DNA from: Pirellulales bacterium
GTDB taxonomy: Bacteria > Planctomycetota > Planctomycetia > Pirellulales > JAICIG01
DNA: 9,571 bases
Reading direction: 5' to 3'
Assembly (NCBI GenBank): GCA_025924495.1
Contig: JAICIG010000309.1
Span: forward strand, 1 to 9,571
Below the pieces are notes generated by a model. It was not told where the DNA came from and ran no database searches. It saw nothing but the letters and a program-made list of their open reading frames with translations. Position numbers and translations under genes: made by a program. The number at the start of each line of letters is the position of its first letter. Position 1 is the stretch's first letter. Positions 5,651 through 9,571 of the stretch are shown piece after piece.

Positions 5651-6260
5651 TCAAACTCGCGAATTGCTCGACCAGGCCCGCGCCGGCGACGCCGCGGCGG
5701 TGAACGGTCTGCTCGATCGTCACCGCGAGGCATTGCGACGGATGGTGGCGCTGCGAATGGATCGGGCCGTGCAACAGCGCATCGACGCCAGCGACGTCGT
5801 GCAAGACGTGCTGGTCGAGGCCAGCCGCCGCTTGCAGGAATATCTGGCAAACCCGCAGATGCCTTTTCAACTGTGGCTGCGCCACATTGCGCGCGACCGG
5901 CTGATCGACGCACATCGACGCCATCGCGTTGCGGCGCGCCGCAGCGTCGATCGCGAGCAGTCGCTAATCGCACCGGCCGCGCTCGATCACTCGACGATGG
6001 ATCTCGCCGCCCAGCTCTGGGATCGCGAACTGACTCCGGCGGCGGCAGCGACTCAGCACGAACTAGCCCGGCGTTTCCAGGCCGCGATCGAACTGCTGGA
6101 AGAGAATGATCGCGAGGTAATATTGTTACGACACTTTGAGCAACTATCGAACCAGGAAACGGCACAAGTTCTTGGCCTGAGCGAGCCGGCCGCTGGCATG
6201 CGATATCTGCGCGCCCTGCGGCGTTTGAGAGCTATGTTGGACGAGGAACAAGCCGGGTAG
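5634..6260 (+). CDS. ECF-family RNA polymerase sigma-70 factor, planctomycete type
   Basis: This 208-residue ECF sigma factor directs RNA polymerase to a dedicated promoter set. The region 2 domain (about 22-95) includes the region 2.2-like [20 protein letters not shown] (51-70) and [18 protein letters not shown] (81-98), the -10 recognition part. Region 4 (about 145-205) includes [20 protein letters not shown] and a basic recognition helix, [14 protein letters not shown]. The linker between them is long (about 45 residues), as I recall for planctomycete ECF families that lack an anti-sigma gene and sit beside a Ser/Thr kinase. No anti-sigma factor is visible; the kinase gene follows instead, and phosphorylation may replace anti-sigma control (inference). 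The ATG at 5634 lies inside the last codons of the dioxygenase gene (17-nt overlap) with no Shine-Dalgarno sequence, implying coupled translation. Confidence 0.92.
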   Translation: MWPDADQTRELLDQARAGDAAAVNGLLDRHREALRRMVALRMDRAVQQRIDASDVVQDVLVEASRRLQEYLANPQMPFQLWLRHIARDRLIDAHRRHRVAARRSVDREQSLIAPAALDHSTMDLAAQLWDRELTPAAAATQHELARRFQAAIELLEENDREVILLRHFEQLSNQETAQVLGLSEPAAGMRYLRALRRLRAMLDEEQAG

Positions 6261-6355
6261 CGCGCCGGCAGGCGACAGAAGCATGAATGCCGTCTGCCTG
6301 TGGTCTCTCCGTTGCTCGCGAGATACGAACTACCGCCAGCCTGCCAGCGACCCGC

Positions 6356-8071
6356 ATGAGCCACATTCCGCCAACCGACGCGCGCTTGTCAGCAGAGGAA
6401 CTGGCGGAGGCGCGCGAAGAGCGATTGGCGAATCTCTTGGCGCAAATGACCGACGAGCTGCGCGATGGCCGGATTCCGGACCTTGAATCGCTCGCTCGAC
6501 AACACGCCGACTTGTCCGCGGAATTACGCGAACTGTGGGCGGCTGTGCAGTTGGCCGAAGGCATTGCGGCCGGGTTGTCGCAACGTTCGGTCTCGGAGAT
6601 CACCGTCGTTTTGCCCACAGCCGGTCTCTCAGGGAACGCTGGCGACTTGCCGCGGCTATTTGGCGATTTTGAATTGGAGCGAGAGCTCGGCCGGGGCGGC
6701 ATGGGCATTGTCTATCAGGCGCGCCAGCGCACTTTAGACCGCGTGGTGGCAGTCAAAATGATTCTGCGCGGCGAACTCGCCTCGACCGCCGATTTGGCCC
6801 GCTTCCGCTCCGAGGCGGAATCGGCCGCTCGGCTCGACCATCCGGGCATCGTGCCGGTGTACGAAGTCGGCGAGTATGACGGCCAGCCGTACTTCGCCAT
6901 GAAGTACGTGGAAGGAGTCACCTTGGCCAGCCGTCTGGCCGAAGGGCCAATTCCGCCGCGCGAAGCCGCGGCGCTGCTGGCGCCGATTTGCAATGCGATC
7001 CAGTTCGCCCATGAGCGCGGCATATTGCATCGCGACCTAAAACCCTCGAACATTCTGATCGACAGCGACGGACGACCCCACGTCACCGATTTCGGCTTGG
7101 CCAAACGCGTGGAGGGCGACAACCAATTGACTCGTTCCGGCGCGATCCTGGGCACTCCTTGTTACATGGCGCCGGAGCAAGCGGCAGGTAATCGCGGACA
7201 GCTGAGTCCAGCTAGCGACGTGTATAGCCTGGGAACGATCCTATACCAAATGTTGACGGGCCGGCCTCCCTTCCAGGCGGCGACGCCGGTCGACACCGTG
7301 CTGTTGGTTCTGGAACAAGATCCGCTGCCGCCGCGGCTGCTGAACCCGCGCGCGGATCGCGATCTGGAAATGATCGCGCTGAAGTGCTTGCAAAAGCCGC
7401 CCGCCTTGCGTTACGCCTCGGCCAAGGCGCTGGGAGACGATCTCCGCGCCTATCTGACGGACGAGCCGATCAGCGCCCGCTCCGGAGTTTTCAGCCAGGT
7501 CATTGCTCGTTGGTTTCGCGAGACCCATCATGCCACCGTGCTCGAGCATTGGGGCCTGTTGTGGATGTGGCACAGCCTGGCGCTGCTGGCGATCTCGCTG
7601 GTAACGAACTGGTTTCAGTGGCGCGACATTACCTCACCCGGCCCCTATTTCGTACTCTGGACGGCGGGCATGGGGACCTGGGCGGCCATCTTCTGGGCTC
7701 TGCGTCGCCGAGCCGGACCGGTGACGTTCGTCGAGCGGCAGATCGCGCACATCTGGGCCTCGAGCGTGATCAGTATCGCCGTTCTGTTTTTGGTCGAAAT
7801 GCTGCTCGGGCTGCCCGTCCTGACCTTATCGCCCGTGCTGGCGATTTCCAGCGGGACGGTGTTCGTCGCCAAGGCCGGCATTCTGACGGGCGAATTCTAC
7901 GTGCAGGCCGCCGCCTTGTTTCTCACGGCGCTGGCGATGGCGGGTCTCGACCGGCTGCATATTCCGTACAGCATCACGCTCTTCGGTATTGTTTCCGCGG
8001 CATGTTTTTTCGTGCCCGGGTTGAAATACTATCGGCAGCTCGCACGGCAGGAGAATCATGGCGCGGCTTAA
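6356..8071 (+). CDS. Membrane Ser/Thr protein kinase (Hanks type) with polytopic C-terminal domain
   Basis: This 571-residue kinase has a helical N-terminal segment (about 10-75) of the kind found in planctomycete kinases of sigma-factor operons. The kinase domain spans about 104-368: ELGRGGMGIVYQA is the glycine loop, VAVKMI holds Lys134, Glu153 is the likely helix-C partner, HRDLKPSN holds catalytic Asp227 and Asn232, DFG has Asp245, and APEQ marks the activation segment end. All catalytic residues are present, so it should be active. The C-terminal ~170 residues contain about six hydrophobic segments (roughly 401-422, 430-448, 465-486, 489-507, 513-531, 538-555) with no sizeable external domain. 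Sensing may therefore occur within the membrane. I prefer ATG 6356. An in-frame ATG at 6287 would add 23 residues of atypical composition, and neither has a clear ribosome-binding site. The probable target is the ECF factor encoded just upstream (inference). Confidence 0.92.
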   Translation: MSHIPPTDARLSAEELAEAREERLANLLAQMTDELRDGRIPDLESLARQHADLSAELRELWAAVQLAEGIAAGLSQRSVSEITVVLPTAGLSGNAGDLPRLFGDFELERELGRGGMGIVYQARQRTLDRVVAVKMILRGELASTADLARFRSEAESAARLDHPGIVPVYEVGEYDGQPYFAMKYVEGVTLASRLAEGPIPPREAAALLAPICNAIQFAHERGILHRDLKPSNILIDSDGRPHVTDFGLAKRVEGDNQLTRSGAILGTPCYMAPEQAAGNRGQLSPASDVYSLGTILYQMLTGRPPFQAATPVDTVLLVLEQDPLPPRLLNPRADRDLEMIALKCLQKPPALRYASAKALGDDLRAYLTDEPISARSGVFSQVIARWFRETHHATVLEHWGLLWMWHSLALLAISLVTNWFQWRDITSPGPYFVLWTAGMGTWAAIFWALRRRAGPVTFVERQIAHIWASSVISIAVLFLVEMLLGLPVLTLSPVLAISSGTVFVAKAGILTGEFYVQAAALFLTALAMAGLDRLHIPYSITLFGIVSAACFFVPGLKYYRQLARQENHGAA

Positions 8072-8098
8072 GACGGCCGCACTCATGCAAGCACGACG

Positions 8099-9313
8099 TC
8101 ATTCCTGCGGGGCGGCCAGGGCGCCGACTTTTACTGCGTCAAGTTCCTGCGGGGATTTAAACACGTGCCAGCGGTCGCGGGGAAGCCCGGCAAAAGCCTG
8201 ACGAAACCGCGGAGCTTCCGCCGATTCGTCGGTGACATTGCGGATAAAAATCCGTAAGATTTGCCCAGCGTGCCGCCTAGCCAAGCCGCCGTAGAGTTCT
8301 GGATCGCTTTGCCCTGAATCGCCAACGCAAATGAACTTGCGCTCGGGAAAGCGAGCGAGCAGGGTCTCAATCGCCGGCCGCTTCAGTTCGTCGGGCGGGC
8401 TAATGAGATTAAGCACGGTGCGGTCTTTCCAGCGGAATAACTGCATGTCGAATGACCCGGCCGGAAAATCCTCGGCGATGCGGAACTGTTCGAGCGGGGC
8501 GAATAATTGCCAGGGCCCGGCAGAGACATAGTGAAAGGCGGCGCCCTCGGCCGCCCAGCGGCGGTACAGTTTCGGCATGCCGGGCGCGGCCACAAAGCGC
8601 CGTAAGAAGGTGCCTTCTATCAATTCACGGCGCTGGCCGACGTTCGAGACCCGTATCGTGTCGTCGATGTCCGAAATGATCGAAGTGCCCCGAGCTTCCA
8701 GCAGCTGCACTTTTCCGACAAATTCTCGGTCGTCGCCATCGCCGGTCAACGCGGAATAGGCAAGCCAGCGGCGTTCCGCCTCCGGGGCCTGCAGCAGCAC
8801 AGCGGCTTGGGCGGCCGGCAGCCGCAGTTCGCCATGACAATGGCCATTGGACTCCGACTTTTCCAGAAAGAAATAACGGTTGCCCAAGCGAACCGAAAGC
8901 TCTCGACCTCCCTCGTTATCGACGACAAAAGGCCAGGCGCGCTGCTTAAAAAGGGGCAACTCGTCGGCATCAGGCTCCAGGTCCAATAACCGCCGCAGGC
9001 CGTCCAACGCCACGGCGCGGACGGCCGAATTCTCCTCAGGCTGGTAAATCCAGCCGTGCACGGGCAAGGTCCATTCCTCTCGGTCGGAAAGCCGGTGGCC
9101 CGAGGTGGGGAAAAAGACGGCGACGTCCTCGCTGTTGAGCTCTGAATCGCCCGCCGAGGCAGTTGTCGCCAAGGCAAAAAAAAATATCGCGCCCCAGCGG
9201 TAGCCCAGATGCGCCCTGTCGGTTGAATGCCTGTGATCGGCCTGTTTGGCTTTGGCCCCCGTGCCCTGCGGGCAGATTTCATGGCCTAACCAGTATGCAA
9301 GCACCGCTAGCAA
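8099..9313 (-). CDS. Secreted App1-like (DUF2183) HAD-type phosphatase
   Basis: This protein of up to 404 residues carries a C-terminal App1 domain, a HAD-fold lipid (phosphatidate) phosphatase type. SIISDIDDTIRVSNVG holds the DxDDT catalytic motif (Asp215, Asp217), YVSAGPWQL the motif II serine (Ser264), LKRPAIE the motif III lysine (Lys311), and VGDSGQSDPELY motif IV (Asp332, Asp337). The N-terminal half (about 56-200) has the accompanying beta-rich region, starting ELNSEDVAVFFPT and including PVHGWIYQPEE. A signal-peptide-like stretch (YRWGAIFFFALATTASAG, 38-55) precedes it, so the enzyme should be exported. The start is unresolved: TTG 9313 has AAGGA 7 nt upstream, but it puts 37 residues before that signal stretch. 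There is no in-frame ATG, and a CTG at 9208 would give a standard signal peptide. It is convergent with the kinase gene, 27 nt apart, with no strong terminator. The substrate is probably a phospholipid, by family analogy only. Confidence 0.87.
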   Translation of the reverse strand: MLAVLAYWLGHEICPQGTGAKAKQADHRHSTDRAHLGYRWGAIFFFALATTASAGDSELNSEDVAVFFPTSGHRLSDREEWTLPVHGWIYQPEENSAVRAVALDGLRRLLDLEPDADELPLFKQRAWPFVVDNEGGRELSVRLGNRYFFLEKSESNGHCHGELRLPAAQAAVLLQAPEAERRWLAYSALTGDGDDREFVGKVQLLEARGTSIISDIDDTIRVSNVGQRRELIEGTFLRRFVAAPGMPKLYRRWAAEGAAFHYVSAGPWQLFAPLEQFRIAEDFPAGSFDMQLFRWKDRTVLNLISPPDELKRPAIETLLARFPERKFICVGDSGQSDPELYGGLARRHAGQILRIFIRNVTDESAEAPRFRQAFAGLPRDRWHVFKSPQELDAVKVGALAAPQE

Positions 9314-9320
9314 AGGCTGT

Positions 9321-9325
9321 TCCTT
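9321..9325 (-). promoter_or_regulatory. Shine-Dalgarno sequence AAGGA
   Basis: AAGGA on the minus strand lies 7 nt before the TTG at 9313. It is the main support for using this non-ATG start for the phosphatase gene. Confidence 0.5.
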
Positions 9326-9376
9326 ATGTTTTTAGAATGTCAAATATTTTAGTCTAAAAAATGTAGTTTCTAACAA
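9326..9376 (-). promoter_or_regulatory. AT-rich promoter region candidate for the phosphatase gene
   Basis: An AT-rich island stands out from the GC-rich surroundings directly upstream of the leftward phosphatase gene. On the minus strand it contains TTGTTA (9371-9376), TAAAAT (9346-9351), and a TTGACA nearer the gene (9338-9343). The TTGTTA/TAAAAT spacing is 19 nt, longer than ideal, and the TTGACA has no matching -10 at 17 nt. A promoter probably lies here, but its exact elements are uncertain. Confidence 0.3.
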
Positions 9377-9571
9377 CGGCCTGTAACTCGGCGGAAAGCT
9401 TGTTGCACCTTATTTAAAGCCGAAGGGGGCTAGGGGGCCCGTAGCACAGGAAAACACCATAGAACTCCGGTTTGCCGGTACTTTAGCAGCCCCAAGAGCC
9501 CACGGAAAACCTGCCGGATTCCAAGCGTATCGATGGGGCGGCGCCTGCTTGGTTAGCGCGTTTTTTAGGTA
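9377..9571. other. Right-end intergenic stretch without a recognisable gene
   Basis: About 195 bp hold no credible coding frame on either strand. Visible structure includes a G-rich direct repeat (GGGGGCTA followed by GGGGGCCC, 9425-9440), a CCGG-TTTG-CCGG mini hairpin (9467-9478), and two GGAAAAC words (in 9449-9455 and 9504-9510). A T6 run (9561-9566) follows a weak GCGC/GCGC stem, so a terminator there is only a possibility. The stretch may be the upstream or downstream region of a gene outside the window. Confidence 0.5.

Noticed and set aside
8072..8120. Bidirectional terminator between the kinase and phosphatase genes
   Set aside because: GGCCGC and GCGGCC are about 30 nt apart with no T-tract, so the stem is too weak to call.
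7384..8160. 258-residue open frame on the plus strand inside and past the kinase gene
   Set aside because: Arg/Gly/Ser-rich shadow of the kinase's membrane domain in another frame. The kinase frame carries clear motifs.
9421..9530. Possible cobalamin riboswitch because of an ACCTGCCG-like word near 9509-9516
   Set aside because: The other conserved core elements of that riboswitch are not present, and the match is one short word.

Overview
The window reads as GC-rich bacterial chromosome from a planctomycete, most likely of the Pirellulales type. The basis is the combination of an ECF sigma factor followed by a Hanks-type Ser/Thr kinase with a multi-pass membrane tail, several secreted or anchored proteins of unknown function that I associate with planctomycetes from memory, and sparse Shine-Dalgarno signals. 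No lineage-decisive marker (rRNA, ribosomal protein) is present, so the assignment is inference. There are no tRNA, rRNA, CRISPR, integrase or transposase genes.

Layout. 19-1284 (-): MFS transporter whose stop codon lies in a short CTAC-rich repeat at the left edge. 1297-1697: no gene seen, only one perfect 14-bp palindrome and weak hairpins. 1698-1952 (-): small 84-residue beta-rich protein of unknown function. 1951-2448 (+): short protein-kinase-like gene with one in-frame TGA at codon 49. It can be read only by joining the frame across that stop, and its start codon overlaps that of the divergent 84-residue gene. 2603-3619 (+): secreted or anchored protein with a conserved-looking N-terminal module, a long Pro/Glu-rich linker and one C-terminal membrane helix. 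3711-4529 (-): secreted alpha/beta hydrolase (esterase/peptidase type), convergent with the preceding gene.

4530-4765 is a divergent intergenic region holding three perfect inverted repeats. From it runs a rightward operon: a PhyH-type Fe(II)/2-oxoglutarate dioxygenase (4766-5650), an ECF sigma factor overlapping it by 17 nt (5634-6260), and a membrane Ser/Thr kinase (6356-8071). The sigma factor and kinase look like a signalling pair in which the kinase could control the sigma factor, and the dioxygenase is translationally coupled to them. Convergent with the kinase, only 27 nt away, is a secreted App1-like HAD phosphatase (8099-9313, -). The right end (9314-9571) has an AT-rich upstream region and about 200 bp with no recognisable gene.

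The points most worth a second look are the interrupted mini-kinase gene with its shared divergent start codon, the cluster of inverted repeats in the hydrolase/dioxygenase intergenic region, the dioxygenase-sigma gene overlap, and the conflict between ribosome-binding site and signal peptide, plus a nine-base homopolymer, at the start of the phosphatase gene.
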